14,966 nucleotides of DNA from Actinomycetota bacterium (lineage in GTDB: Bacteria; Actinomycetota; Actinomycetes; Nanopelagicales; Nanopelagicaceae): NCBI GenBank assembly GCA_009699645.1, contig WLNU01000018.1, forward strand, positions 1 through 14,966, given 5' to 3'. The notes beneath the pieces are model-generated. The model saw nothing but the letters and a program-made list of their open reading frames with translations. It was not told the origin of the DNA and made no database searches. A program made the translations under genes and the position numbers. The first letter of the stretch is position 1, and every line of letters starts with the position of its first letter. Positions 7,953 through 14,879 of this stretch are shown in pieces.

Positions 7953-9937
7953 ATCTGAGTTCGCTCGTTGATTATTTTCTTGATCTCAGCGATTGCATCG
8001 GCAACTGGAATTGCATTCTTTTGCTCACCGTTGCGATAGCGGAATGAGACAGCTCCTGCGGCTTGATCTTCTTCACCCGCTATAACCATAAATGGAACTT
8101 TCTGCATCTGCGCATTGCGCACCTTTTTTTGCATGCGATCATCAGAGCTATCTAGCTCGGTACGGATACCAGCTGAGCGCATCTGCGACATGACATCGGC
8201 TAAGTAATCGATGAAGGCATCGGCAACTGGAATACCAATGGCCTGTACGGGGGCAAGCCATGGTGGAAAAGCCCCGGCATAGTGCTCGGTTAAAACGCCA
8301 AAGAAGCGCTCGATTGAACCAAAGAGTGCACGGTGAATCATGACTGGGCGCTGACGGCTTCCATCGGCGGCGGCGTATTCGAGTTCAAAACGCAGTGGTA
8401 GTTGAAAATCAACTTGGATGGTCGACATTTGCCACGTACGACCGATCGCATCCTTTGCCTGCACTGAAATCTTCGGTCCGTAGAAAGCCGCACCCTCTTC
8501 ATCTAATACCAGCTCAAGTTTCTGAGCATTTGCAGCCTCTCGCAGCGCCTGCGTTGCTTCTTCCCAATCACTTTCTGCTCCCACAGATTTCTCTGGATTT
8601 CGAGTTGAGAGCTCAAGATAAAAATCATTAAGACCGTAGTCGCGCAGTAAGTTAAGTACAAAAGTAAGTAGTGAATCAAGCTCACCAACCATTTGATCTT
8701 TGGTGCAGTAAATATGCGCATCATCTTGCGTAAATCCACGAGCACGTGTGATTCCGTGAAGTACTCCGGATTTTTCATAGCGATAGACCGTACCGAATTC
8801 AAATAAACGCAAGGGTAGTTCGCGATATGAGCGACCACGTGATCTATAAATCAGATTATGAAAAGGGCAGTTCATGGGCTTCATGTAGTACTGCTGGCCC
8901 GCACGTTTGATGGTGCCATCGGCATGAAACTCTTCATCTAAAATCATCGGCGGATACATGCCATCGGCATACCACTCTAAGTGGCCCGAGGTTTCAAAGA
9001 GTGCGGCCTTAGTTAAGTGTGGTGAATAAACAAACTCGTAACCCTCATCCTCGTGGCGCTTGCGCGAATAATCCTCCATCGCCCTGCGAATGATTCCGCC
9101 CTTTGGATGAAAAACTGCAAGACCTGAGCCAATCTCTTCGGGAAATGAAAAAAGATCGAGTTCGGTACCGAGCCTTCTGTGATCGCGCTTTTCGGCCTCT
9201 GCTAAGAGTTCGAGATATCCATTGAGTTCATCCTGGGATGGCCACGCAGTGCCATAAATGCGTTGCAGCATTGGATTTTTTTCAGAGCCGCGCCAATATG
9301 CTGCCGCTGTACGCATCAATTTAAATGCTGGAATATGTTTGGTCGATGGAAGATGCGGTCCTCGGCAGAGATCGCTCCACACTGGATTTCCATCTCTGCC
9401 TAAGTTCTCATACATAGTCAGTTCGGCGCCACCAACTTCTACGCTTGCCTCATCGCCAGCTGCTCCCTTAATGCCAATTAGCTCACATTTATAGGGCTCG
9501 TGTGCGAGCTCTTTGAGAGCATCGGCTTCGGAGATAACGCGCCTGCGAAAACGTTGACCCTCCTTTATGATCTTGCGCATCGTACTTTCGATCTTTACAA
9601 GATCATCGGGATTAAAAGTATTTGTTGGATCAAAGTCATAATAAAAACCATCTTTAATCGGTGGACCGATTCCAAGACGTGTATTGGCATATAACTCTTG
9701 AACGGCCTGTGCCATTACGTGTGCCGTTGAGTGACGAAGAACTGCAAGACCATCAGGGGAAGAGATTGAAACGCCTTCAACTACATCTCCCTGACTTAAA
9801 TCGCTCCAAAGATCTTTAAGAAGTCCATTAATGCGCGCAACCACGATATCTTTATTATCGGCAAAGATATTGGTTGGGCGAGCATCGGATGCAACCGAGC
9901 AGGCTTTGCCATCTACCGTAATATCGATTGTGGACAT
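7949..9937 (-). CDS. thrS: Threonyl-tRNA synthetase
   Basis: A full-length class II synthetase of 662 residues that charges tRNA-Thr. The N-terminal TGS-like domain covers about residues 1-63. The editing domain carries His69 and His73 (HSTAH) with Cys191 and His195 (CRGPH), the set needed to clear mischarged serine. The catalytic core has the zinc ligands Cys357 (MNCPFH), His408 (DDAHIYC) and His535 (MIHRALFGS), plus the motif 2 region [12 protein letters not shown]-terminal anticodon-binding domain ends the protein. The ATG at 9937 is 4 bases past the pabC stop, with a weak AGTAGG ribosome site overlapping that stop, so it looks co-transcribed with pabB-pabC. No T-box leader is possible in such a gap. 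No key residue is missing. Confidence 0.98.
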   Translation of the reverse strand: MSTIDITVDGKACSVASDARPTNIFADNKDIVVARINGLLKDLWSDLSQGDVVEGVSISSPDGLAVLRHSTAHVMAQAVQELYANTRLGIGPPIKDGFYYDFDPTNTFNPDDLVKIESTMRKIIKEGQRFRRRVISEADALKELAHEPYKCELIGIKGAAGDEASVEVGGAELTMYENLGRDGNPVWSDLCRGPHLPSTKHIPAFKLMRTAAAYWRGSEKNPMLQRIYGTAWPSQDELNGYLELLAEAEKRDHRRLGTELDLFSFPEEIGSGLAVFHPKGGIIRRAMEDYSRKRHEDEGYEFVYSPHLTKAALFETSGHLEWYADGMYPPMILDEEFHADGTIKRAGQQYYMKPMNCPFHNLIYRSRGRSYRELPLRLFEFGTVYRYEKSGVLHGITRARGFTQDDAHIYCTKDQMVGELDSLLTFVLNLLRDYGLNDFYLELSTRNPEKSVGAESDWEEATQALREAANAQKLELVLDEEGAAFYGPKISVQAKDAIGRTWQMSTIQVDFQLPLRFELEYAAADGSRQRPVMIHRALFGSIERFFGVLTEHYAGAFPPWLAPVQAIGIPVADAFIDYLADVMSQMRSAGIRTELDSSDDRMQKKVRNAQMQKVPFMVIAGEEDQAAGAVSFRYRNGEQKNAIPVADAIAEIKKIINERTQI

Positions 9938-9941
9938 ATGC

Positions 9942-10700
9942 CTACTCTACCGAATGAAGTACGGCCATCGCGTGAATTTCATCGCAGAAGGCATGTGATA
10001 GCTCTAATTCGCGGCCATCAATGGATTGTATTGACTGAGCTATACGAAGACTGCTGAGCAAGATCGCACCCGATATATCCTGAATCTGTGATAACCCAAC
10101 TGATTCAACACCAACCCCACAGTAGTCAATTACCAATCCGCGCATAATGCCCGGCAATACCCCATCACTAGTTGGTGGTGTTACCCAACGACCATTGATA
10201 TGAAAAATAATATTTGACACTGCGCCTTCACAGATTTTGCCCTCAGTACTACATACGATCGCCTCATCAAAGCCCAGGATCTTTGCTTCATCCACAATCG
10301 CTAAGCGATTCTCATACGGGTAGCTCTTAATCGTCTCCCCCTTTGAAATTAAATAATCGGGGTGGATGCGCACTCTGGCAGCAGTTGTTAAGGGTTGATA
10401 AGGAAAATGAACCGCAGCCCATTGGCCATTTTCATCAAAAGAAATTCTCAGGAGTCCATTAGGCCAAGGTTCTACAGCCAATAATTGCGCAATCGATGAT
10501 GCGACTAAATCTAAGGATGGCAAAGTTACGTTGGCAATTGCTGCACTCTTTAGGGCACGATCCATGTGGCGCGAATATGCATAGGCAAGATTGTCTACAG
10601 TGCGCAGCGTTTCAAAAATCCCAGCTCCTATTAGCCAACCAGTTGATGTAATCGGAGCATTCTCTAGTTCCATCAACGAAGCATTCAGTGAAACTTTCAT
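9942..10700 (-). CDS. pabC: Aminotransferase class IV, probable 4-amino-4-deoxychorismate lyase
   Basis: A 252-residue fold-type IV PLP enzyme. PabC removes pyruvate from 4-amino-4-deoxychorismate to release p-aminobenzoate for folate. The likely Schiff-base lysine is Lys125 in TIKSYPYEN. The PLP-binding block [13 protein letters not shown] holds Glu158, and GVLPGIMRG follows. The start chosen is the ATG at 10700 because it forms ATGA with the pabB stop; the open frame runs 20 codons further upstream but that piece lies inside pabB and has no family resemblance. The family also contains branched-chain and D-amino acid aminotransferases, so the specific activity rests on the coupling to pabB. 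Confidence 0.87.
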   Translation of the reverse strand: MKVSLNASLMELENAPITSTGWLIGAGIFETLRTVDNLAYAYSRHMDRALKSAAIANVTLPSLDLVASSIAQLLAVEPWPNGLLRISFDENGQWAAVHFPYQPLTTAARVRIHPDYLISKGETIKSYPYENRLAIVDEAKILGFDEAIVCSTEGKICEGAVSNIIFHINGRWVTPPTSDGVLPGIMRGLVIDYCGVGVESVGLSQIQDISGAILLSSLRIAQSIQSIDGRELELSHAFCDEIHAMAVLHSVE

Positions 10701-11686
10701 GAAAGTGCGCCTCCTGCGATGGAGATCAAACGCCTCGCCTTCAACTGCGTCTCTTCCCACTCATCGCCTGGATCACTCCCCCATGTTATTCCAGCACCTG
10801 TGCCAAATCGCAGAGCATTATCTTTAAAGAAGATTCGTATAGCCACCGATAGCTCACATTGATCACCCTGAACCCAACCCAGTGCCCCGCAATACGGTCC
10901 GCGTGGGGATTCATTCTGAGTAATTACTGAAATAGCCGACGACTTCGGCGCCCCGCATATCGATCCCGGGGGTTGTAGCGATGAGAAAATCTCATGCCAC
11001 GAAATTCCATCCTTTAATACGCCTTCAACATCAGAAACTAAGTGCACCAATCCCGGATGGTGCTCTGATGCTAATAAGCGCGGGACTGTTACCGAACCGT
11101 TGGCACAGATTGCACCCAAGTCGTTTCGCATTAAATCAACGATCATTACATTTTCAGCCACATCTTTTGCACCAAAATGGCTTTGTCCTGGACGCTGAGT
11201 ACCTTTAATTGGTGAGGTACGAACCCGGTTTCCCGTACGCTTTAAAAATAGCTCAGGTGCGGCCGATGCGATATTGATGCCGGGCAACTCCAGATAACTT
11301 GCCCATGGCGCTGGATTGTTAATAAGAATCTCTGAAAATAAACCGCGTAGATTTCGAGTTTTTTCAATCGGAGTAGATAGCTCTCGGCAGGCATTTACTT
11401 GGTAGACCCAACCATCTGCAATGGATCTCTGTATCGACTTCACGTAATCCATATACTCAGATTCGGTGCACGATGATTTCCACTCCCCTTCGAGTTTTTC
11501 CCACTCATGATGAGGAAACTCAGCATCGATCACTGTTGCAAACCGAGCGGCAGTAAATTCACCTTCAAAAGTTGTCGATACCGCCCAGAAGCCGCCATCT
11601 GATAAATCGGCAGGATCATGCGAGATTGATATGAGCTGCGTTGCAAGTCGACCGTTCATCCAAAAAAGCGCATCGGGTGAAATCAC
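10697..11686 (-). CDS. pabB: Aminodeoxychorismate synthase component I, short form
   Basis: A chorismate-binding enzyme of 329 residues that makes 4-amino-4-deoxychorismate with ammonia from a PabA glutaminase, not seen in this window. Motifs include YQVN (95-98), SPIKGT (158-163), IVDLMRNDLG, HLVSDV, and GSICGAPKS (241-249). Lys161 in PIKGT marks aminodeoxychorismate synthase; anthranilate synthases have PIAGT. The GTG start at 11686 is well fixed: an in-frame TAG lies only four codons upstream (11696-11698). The protein is therefore over 100 residues shorter than E. coli PabB, keeping the catalytic domain and losing most of the N-terminal region. Its stop overlaps the pabC start. The start faces the tRNA-Gly gene 69 bases away. 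Confidence 0.9.
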   Translation of the reverse strand: MISPDALFWMNGRLATQLISISHDPADLSDGGFWAVSTTFEGEFTAARFATVIDAEFPHHEWEKLEGEWKSSCTESEYMDYVKSIQRSIADGWVYQVNACRELSTPIEKTRNLRGLFSEILINNPAPWASYLELPGINIASAAPELFLKRTGNRVRTSPIKGTQRPGQSHFGAKDVAENVMIVDLMRNDLGAICANGSVTVPRLLASEHHPGLVHLVSDVEGVLKDGISWHEIFSSLQPPGSICGAPKSSAISVITQNESPRGPYCGALGWVQGDQCELSVAIRIFFKDNALRFGTGAGITWGSDPGDEWEETQLKARRLISIAGGALS

Positions 11687-11715
11687 AAGGGAACGCTATC
11701 CATTCATCGCTCACT

Positions 11716-11745
11716 TTGGCGCTTATGGCCTTCCTACGATAGATT
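11716..11745 (+). promoter_or_regulatory. Possible tRNA-Gly promoter
   Basis: TTGGCG (11716-11721) and TAGATT (11740-11745) are 18 bases apart and would start transcription a few bases before the tRNA at 11756. TACGAT at 11735-11740 is an alternative -10. Each element is only a partial consensus match, so the assignment is tentative. The region also separates the divergent pabB start. Confidence 0.3.
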
Positions 11746-11755
11746 TTGACCCCTC

Positions 11756-11828
11756 GCGGACGTAGCGCAGTTGGTAGCGCGGAACCTTGCCAAGGTTCAG
11801 GTCGCCGGTTCGAACCCGGTCGTCCGCT
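11756..11828 (+). tRNA. tRNA-Gly(GCC)
   Basis: A complete cloverleaf of 73 bases. The acceptor stem GCGGACG/CGTCCGC pairs at all seven positions, the D stem is GCGC/GCGC, and the anticodon stem GAACC/GGTTC encloses TTGCCAA with anticodon GCC at 11789-11791. The T loop is TTCGAAC. T at 11828 is the discriminator; CCA is not encoded. Confidence 0.97.
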
Positions 11829-11835
11829 CTGATAA

Positions 11836-11850
11836 ATCGCCTGAGGCGAT
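11836..11850 (+). other. Perfect 6-bp hairpin between two tRNA genes
   Basis: ATCGCC-TGA-GGCGAT forms a perfect six-base-pair stem with a three-base loop in the 30-base spacer between tRNA-Gly and tRNA-Cys. There is no T tract after it, so it is not a standard terminator. It may serve as a processing or pausing element in a shared precursor; that is inference. Confidence 0.6.
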
Positions 11851-11858
11851 ATGCACAT

Positions 11859-11932
11859 GGTCGGGTGGCCGAGAGGCGAGGCAAGGGACTGCAAATCCCT
11901 CTACACGGGTTCAAATCCCGTCCCGACCTCCA
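11859..11932 (+). tRNA. tRNA-Cys(GCA)
   Basis: The acceptor stem GGTCGGG/CCCGACC is fully paired. The anticodon stem AGGGA/TCCCT encloses CTGCAAA with anticodon GCA at 11891-11893. The T arm is ACGGG-TTCAAAT-CCCGT. The discriminator is T11929 and CCA follows at 11930-11932, so unlike its neighbours this gene appears to encode the CCA end. It lies 34 bases before the cupin ATG with no terminator between. Confidence 0.96.
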
Positions 11933-11966
11933 TCATTTAAAACCACACTATGGAAAGGTACGACCC

Positions 11967-12308
11967 ATGAGCCAATCAACTAGGCCTTGGGGGAGATACG
12001 AAATCCTCCAAGAGAGTGATTCGCATAAAGTTAAATGCATCTGGGTAACTCCTGGAAAAAGACTCTCATATCAACGCCACCAAAAACGTGCAGAACACTG
12101 GTTCATAGTTGCTGGCTTCGCACGAATTACATTAAATGGTGTAGTTAGCGAACTCAAAGCGGGGCAGACAGTAGATATAGGTATCGGGGATCTACACCGA
12201 ATTGAAAATATCGGTAGTGATGATGTTGTCTTTATCGAGGTTCAGAGCGGAAGCTACTTTGGCGAAGATGACATAGAGCGCATTGAGGATGATTTCGGGC
12301 GCACGTAG
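11967..12308 (+). CDS. Stand-alone cupin, mannose-6-phosphate isomerase type II-like
   Basis: A 113-residue single cupin domain matching the C-terminal isomerase domain of bifunctional mannose-1-phosphate guanylyltransferase/mannose-6-phosphate isomerases. Clear family blocks are RPWGRYEIL (6-14), PGKRLSYQRH (29-38), RAEHWFIVAG (41-50), DLHRIEN (75-81) and the ending VQSGSYFGEDDIERIEDDFG. Likely metal ligands are His38, Glu43 and His77. The position usually giving another His in the HxH pair is Lys40. The open frame extends upstream through the tRNA region, but the true start is the ATG at 11967, with ribosome site GGAAAGG about 8 bases away. It probably supplies or binds mannose phosphate, which would feed GDP-mannose to PimA; that link, and catalysis itself, are inference. 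Confidence 0.85.
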   Translation: MSQSTRPWGRYEILQESDSHKVKCIWVTPGKRLSYQRHQKRAEHWFIVAGFARITLNGVVSELKAGQTVDIGIGDLHRIENIGSDDVVFIEVQSGSYFGEDDIERIEDDFGRT

Positions 12309-12325
12309 TAATAAATATCCTGGGG

Positions 12326-12331
12326 TATGAT
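12326..12331 (+). promoter_or_regulatory. Possible -10 element for tRNA-Val
   Basis: TATGAT matches five of six consensus -10 positions and sits 10 bases before the tRNA-Val gene. No good -35 is visible at 16-18 bases upstream, so the tRNA may also be reached by read-through from the cupin gene. Confidence 0.35.
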
Positions 12332-12341
12332 TTCCCAGCAA

Positions 12342-12413
12342 GGATCGTTGGCTCAGCGGTAGAGCACCACATTGACATTGTGGGGGTCACTGGTTCGATC
12401 CCAGTACGGTCCA
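12342..12413 (+). tRNA. tRNA-Val(GAC)
   Basis: A 72-base cloverleaf. Acceptor GGATCGT pairs with ACGGTCC with one T-G wobble. The D stem is GCTC/GAGC. The anticodon stem CCACA/TGTGG encloses TTGACAT, anticodon GAC at 12374-12376. The T arm is ACTGG-TTCGATC-CCAGT. The discriminator is A12413; CCA is not encoded. The convergent GNAT gene ends one base away. Confidence 0.96.
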
Positions 12414-12414
12414 C

Positions 12415-12969
12415 TTAAAGCTTAAGAGTTTTGAATTTCTCCACGCTCAATTCGAAAATCTCCTCTGGCCCATCTATCTCATCCATTTGCTGGCCAACAT
12501 GTTGAAAACCGAACTTGTCCACTAAAGCTATTGATGCCGCATTATCTGCAGAAACTGTATACCTGAGAGTTTTAACTTCAGGATGCGTGCATGCCCAACT
12601 CCACATGCCGGCTAAAGCTTCAAAACCATAGCCTTGATTTTGGAGTTTCTGATTTATAGCCAGTCCTATTTCAATCATGCCTTCGGCATCCGGGCTGCCA
12701 TGGAAGCTGGTGCTTCCAATAATCTCCCTACTGAGTTTTAAAACTATCCATCTAACGAACCATTTATTGACATCTGAGTTAAGTTTTACTTGTGGCACAC
12801 GCCAGGCAAGTGGTCCAGAGTTATCCATTAACTCTCGGTGCGGATTAGTAAAACTTTTACCTTCAAAAATCCAATTATCCTCGGGTGTTTCAAAGAGAGA
12901 AATCAGTTCGTTAGCAGCGATGTGATGGAGCTCGAGACGCGCTGTTTCTATGACAGCTTCCCTGGTCAT
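12415..12969 (-). CDS. GNAT family N-acetyltransferase (RimJ/RimL-like)
   Basis: A 184-residue acetyltransferase using acetyl-CoA. The N-terminal ETARLELHHI (8-17) is typical of the RimJ/RimL-like branch. The acetyl-CoA pyrophosphate loop is QNQGYG (110-115), after the strand IEIGLAI, and Asn143 in ADNAASIALVDKFGF marks the second conserved block. The substrate cannot be read from sequence. The open frame runs 39 codons further upstream, but those codons have no GNAT character, so the ATG at 12969 is preferred; its ribosome site is weak. The gene ends one base from tRNA-Val and is divergent from the urate operon. By eye it looks slightly more AT-rich than its neighbours, compatible with acquisition beside a tRNA, though not proof. 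Confidence 0.82.
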   Translation of the reverse strand: MTREAVIETARLELHHIAANELISLFETPEDNWIFEGKSFTNPHRELMDNSGPLAWRVPQVKLNSDVNKWFVRWIVLKLSREIIGSTSFHGSPDAEGMIEIGLAINQKLQNQGYGFEALAGMWSWACTHPEVKTLRYTVSADNAASIALVDKFGFQHVGQQMDEIDGPEEIFELSVEKFKTLKL

Positions 12970-13102
12970 TCCAATACTCAAACTATGCCTCAGTCCTTCT
13001 AGGTAGTTATCACAATGACACGATACCTCACGGTAGGAGCCATCTTGATAATTGCCTAACCCATGAGCATGTAAGAAATGAAGCAAATGACAGCATGTGT
13101 TG

Positions 13103-13131
13103 TTGACCGCCCCTTACAGGCGACATACCCT
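13103..13131 (+). promoter_or_regulatory. Promoter of the urate operon, predicted leaderless start
   Basis: TTGACC (13103-13108) and TACCCT (13126-13131) are separated by exactly 17 bases. Initiation about 7 bases past the -10 falls on the uraD ATG at 13138. There is no Shine-Dalgarno before that ATG, consistent with a leaderless transcript. Confidence 0.6.
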
Positions 13132-13137
13132 ATACGG

Positions 13138-13629
13138 ATGCCCTCGCTCGTAGAGATCAACGCGATGGATAGTGCAACGGCGCACTTAGTTTTTAAGCGC
13201 TGCACTATCGCACCTGCATACTGTGATGCACTCGTGAGTGCTAGACCTTTCTCAACTATTGAAGATTTGAATCAAGCATCCGATCAAGCAACGTCTAACT
13301 TAGATACCGCCTCATTACTCATCGCCTTTTCGGGACATCCACGTATCGGTGAGCGCAAAGCTCACTCAGCTTGGTCATCTGCCGAACAGTCAGGTCTATC
13401 GGCAGACGATGTAAGAACTCTGGACGATCTCGCCGCAGCTAATCTTGCATATGAGAGCAAGTTTGATCACGTCTTTCTCATTTGTGCTACAGGTAAAAAC
13501 GGAGCCGAAATGCTCAAGGAGTGTAACCGTCGAATCAATAACTCCCCTGAAGTAGAGATTCAAGAGGCACGCGAGCAGTTGCGCTTGATAAACCAGATTC
13601 GAATAAAGAAACTTTTGGAGGAATCATGA
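13138..13629 (+). CDS. uraD: 2-oxo-4-hydroxy-4-carboxy-5-ureidoimidazoline (OHCU) decarboxylase
   Basis: A 163-residue all-helical enzyme that decarboxylates OHCU to S-allantoin, the last step of urate breakdown to allantoin. The diagnostic GHPRIGE places the catalytic His at residue 67. The SAEQSGL motif (Glu83) and the NLAYESKFDHVFLICATG block follow, as in known OHCU decarboxylases. I chose the ATG at 13138 over the upstream in-frame ATG at 13078: the family's N-terminus begins about here (MPSLVEINAMD), and the longer form would translate through the promoter. No ribosome site precedes it. It overlaps uraH as ATGA at 13626-13629. Unlike many bacteria, uraD is first in this operon. Confidence 0.93.
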   Translation: MPSLVEINAMDSATAHLVFKRCTIAPAYCDALVSARPFSTIEDLNQASDQATSNLDTASLLIAFSGHPRIGERKAHSAWSSAEQSGLSADDVRTLDDLAAANLAYESKFDHVFLICATGKNGAEMLKECNRRINNSPEVEIQEAREQLRLINQIRIKKLLEES

Positions 13630-13952
13630 GCAAGCTCTCAACACATATCCTAAATACCAGCAACGGATTGCCCGCAGCGGGTGTCAAGGTCACATATCGC
13701 GCAAATGGCGTCATAGTCGCCAGCGCACTCACTAACTCTGATGGACGGGTAGAGAATCTACTTAATGGCGCAGCATTAACTACTGGCAAGCACACCCTGA
13801 CCTTTGAAGTTTCAGGTTACTTTGCCGCACAAGAGCAAGAGAGTTTCTTTAGCGATATAAATGTCGATTTTCTCGTAAATGATCTCAATCGTAACTACCA
13901 TGTTCCTTTGTTGCTTAGCCCATTCAGTTTTACAACGTACCGAGGGAGCTAG
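13626..13952 (+). CDS. uraH: 5-hydroxyisourate hydrolase (transthyretin-like)
   Basis: A 108-residue transthyretin-fold enzyme that opens 5-hydroxyisourate to OHCU. Conserved residues are His7 in LSTHIL, Arg41 in DGRV and His92 in YHVPLLLSPF, and the protein ends with the family signature YRGS (105-108). It lacks the extended N-terminus of transthyretins. The ATG overlaps the uraD stop, and a strong GGAGG lies at 13617-13621, four bases before it. The stop is three bases before the urate oxidase start. Confidence 0.96.
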   Translation: MSKLSTHILNTSNGLPAAGVKVTYRANGVIVASALTNSDGRVENLLNGAALTTGKHTLTFEVSGYFAAQEQESFFSDINVDFLVNDLNRNYHVPLLLSPFSFTTYRGS

Positions 13953-13955
13953 ATT

Positions 13956-14870
13956 GTGAAGATCGAACTTGGTGATAACCGTTATGGAAAAGCTGAAAAT
14001 CGAGTAGTAAGAATTACTCGAGAGCAGGGTACCCATCACATCCTTGATTTAAATGTCTCGGTTCAACTCAGTGGAGATTTTGATGACACTCACTTAAATG
14101 GCTCTAATGCCAAAGTCTTACCCACTGATACGCAGAAAAATACAGTCTTTGCCTTTGCCCAGAAATATCCTGCGATGGAGCCAGAGGCTTTCGGATTAAT
14201 CCTGTGTGAGCATTTCTTAGATACACAAAGCCACGTAACACGGGCAGAGGTTCGCTTAGAGCAGTTCCTTTGGGATCGCATTCAAGTCGATGGTAAACCT
14301 CATCCCCGTGCCTTTCAAAGAAACTCCACGCTCACACGCACCGCTCGTGTTGTCATGGATCGCACTGCCAATGGCGCTAACGAGAGTTTCGTAAGTAGTG
14401 GTGTGCAGGATTTAGTGATTCTAAAGACTAGCGATAGTGAGTTTACGGGCTTTGTTAAAGATCACTACACAACTTTGCCAGAGGCTACAGATCGAATTAT
14501 GGCAACACAGGTAAGCGCTAAATGGCGTCATGATAGCCACGATGCTCAGACACTTAAGAAGAAGGATTTCGGCAAAAGTTTTAAGTTGGCAACACAGAAA
14601 ATGCTTGCAACTTTTGCCGAGCATCACAGCCTTTCACTTCAGCAAACACTCTACGAAATGGCTAAAGAGATGATTACAGAGCAACCAGATCTCTGTGCGG
14701 TCCAGATGAGCCTTCCTAACAAGCATCACTTCCTGGTAGATCTTTCACCTTTCGGTCAAGAAAATACGAATGAAGTCTTCATCGCAGCCGATCGTCCTTA
14801 TGGATTGATTGAAGCTGTGGTCAATCGCGATGATGCACCCGATGCCGGATTTATATGGCCGGCTTGGTAG
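13956..14870 (+). CDS. Urate oxidase (uricase)
   Basis: A cofactor-free uricase of 304 residues, normal length, that oxidises urate to 5-hydroxyisourate with O2 and releases peroxide. The key residues align with the Aspergillus enzyme: Lys12 in YGK, Thr57 in LPTDT, Gln229 in SLQQTLY, and Asn255 with His257 in LPNKHHF. The FVKDHYTTLPEATDRI block is typical. The GTG start at 13956 has GGGAG at 13944-13948, seven bases away. Peroxide produced here would need a catalase or peroxidase, none of which is in the window. It sits between uraH and the xanthine dehydrogenase subunit, so the operon covers xanthine to allantoin. The gene is usually called pucL or uox. Confidence 0.96.
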   Translation: MKIELGDNRYGKAENRVVRITREQGTHHILDLNVSVQLSGDFDDTHLNGSNAKVLPTDTQKNTVFAFAQKYPAMEPEAFGLILCEHFLDTQSHVTRAEVRLEQFLWDRIQVDGKPHPRAFQRNSTLTRTARVVMDRTANGANESFVSSGVQDLVILKTSDSEFTGFVKDHYTTLPEATDRIMATQVSAKWRHDSHDAQTLKKKDFGKSFKLATQKMLATFAEHHSLSLQQTLYEMAKEMITEQPDLCAVQMSLPNKHHFLVDLSPFGQENTNEVFIAADRPYGLIEAVVNRDDAPDAGFIWPAW

Positions 14871-14879
14871 GAAATACTC

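Noticed and set aside
9937..9942. A T-box or other riboswitch leader for thrS
   Set aside because: Only four bases separate the pabC stop from the thrS start, leaving no room for a leader.
12414..12426. Hairpin CTTAA-AGC-TTAAG after tRNA-Val as a terminator
   Set aside because: The stem is only five AT-rich pairs within the GNAT 3' end, and the following AGTTTT is a poor T tract.
11756..12969. Integrated mobile element using one of the tRNA genes as attachment site
   Set aside because: No integrase and no repeated tRNA 3' end were seen in the window; a single GNAT gene is not enough evidence.
13078..13137. N-terminal extension of uraD from the ATG at 13078
   Set aside because: The 20 extra codons cross the -35 and -10 elements and do not resemble the family's N-terminus.
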